DNA of 64,000 nucleotides from Candidatus Gastranaerophilales bacterium (lineage in GTDB: Bacteria; Cyanobacteriota; Vampirovibrionia; Gastranaerophilales; Gastranaerophilaceae): positions 248,001 to 312,000 of the forward strand of contig CALUYO010000001.1 of the NCBI GenBank assembly GCA_944325005.1. Reading direction: 5' to 3'. This document shows positions 63,729 to 64,000 of this stretch, one piece after another. The notes under the pieces were generated by a model. It saw only the letters and a program-made list of their open reading frames with translations, made no database searches and was not told the DNA's origin. The position numbers were made by a program, and so were the translations under genes. How positions within the stretch are numbered: position 1 is the first letter of the stretch; each line of letters begins with the position of its first letter.

Positions 63729-64000
63729 TGACTGAAATATTTTCAAGGAATAAATTGTTTTGGGGAGAAGATAATCAAAATCTTCTCTCCTCAAAGCATG
63801 TCGCAGTATTCGGACTCGGCGGTGTGGGAGGTTTTTGTGCGGAAGCTCTTGCAAGAGCAGGTGTCGGAGAATTAACAATAATTGATTTCGATACAGTTTC
63901 CCAATCCAATATTAACAGACAGCTTGTGGCATTGCATTCTACTGTCGGTCAAAGCAAGGCAAAGCTTTTTGAAGAAAGATTGAAAGATATTAATCCGGAT
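63729..64000 (+). CDS. tcdA: ThiF/TcdA-family protein, 3' truncated by window edge
   Basis: Starts 3 bp after secG. The visible 90 residues show the adenylating Rossmann motif HVAVFGLGGVGGFCAEALARAG, then ELTIIDFDTV and NINRQL, matching tRNA threonylcarbamoyladenosine dehydratase (TcdA/CsdL). The catalytic Cys region lies beyond the window. MoeB/ThiF relatives cannot be fully excluded, but GVGGFCAEALARAGVG is typical of TcdA. Confidence 0.85.

Overview
The window looks like a low-GC bacterial chromosome segment with dense, short operons. I infer a non-photosynthetic relative of Cyanobacteria (Melainabacteria/Vampirovibrionia, most likely gut Gastranaerophilales). The inference rests on AT-rich coding, ftsZ with a yggS-sepF pair and minCDE, a DnaJ with a half zinc finger, bifunctional AdhE, type IV pilus genes, and many pilin-like paralogues with FTLAEV leaders. 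The taxonomy is inferred from gene content, not shown by a marker tree. No insertion sequence, phage, CRISPR array or rRNA gene was seen.

Layout. 1-7 kb: aroF (5' truncated), a pilin-like gene, mutL, an orphan DNA methyltransferase, a helical-repeat protein and a TPR-glycosyltransferase. 7-14 kb: yggS-sepF, three pilin-like genes, nadK, ftsZ, fba. 14-23 kb: two large unknown proteins, ispH-rpsA, a primary-type sigma factor, nadA-rlmB. 23-30 kb: a PilM-PilN fusion plus PilO, a radical SAM protein, comF, a pilin-like gene and a histidine kinase. 30-36 kb: a KdsC-like phosphatase, a TPR protein, lysC, small proteins, a rhodanese, a pilin-like gene. 36-47 kb: adhE, a pilin-like gene, tRNA-Cys, a TPM protein, tRNA-Val, gcvT-gcvH-gcvPA, a broken pilin-like gene, dnaJ. 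47-56.4 kb: a long S10/spc ribosomal operon on the minus strand that stops after rplR. 56-64 kb: a HAD phosphatase, two pilin-like genes, minCDE, a lytic transglycosylase, a NUDIX/NrtR-like protein, secG, and the start of tcdA.

The outstanding signal is a family of eight elements, each a run of 10 or 11 G followed by a conserved flank, placed within the leader codons at the 5' end of eight pilin-like genes. Seven tracts are exactly G10, and in every one the reading frame from the ATG is broken by one base before the pilin domain. The eighth is G11, and its gene is open. The expected reading is a translational ON/OFF switch by slipped-strand mispairing, working on a set of surface pilins that share one assembly machine (PilM/N/O lie in this window). 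Two facts do not fit ordinary phase variation. The G run and its flank always lie on the same chromosomal strand whichever way the gene points. The seven OFF copies all have the same length. All eight genes have their own promoter with a 17-bp spacer, and three of them also have a second promoter with a leaderless ATG downstream of the tract. Two of the genes are mosaics of near-identical and diverged blocks, suggesting gene conversion.

Other points of interest are a 60-68 bp hairpin-repeat array between ribosomal genes, a hairpin hiding the ribosome-binding site of a rhodanese gene, a 17-bp perfect inverted repeat in the leader of a 904-aa protein, a bacterial protein with mTERF-like repeats, and a glycine cleavage operon lacking gcvPB.
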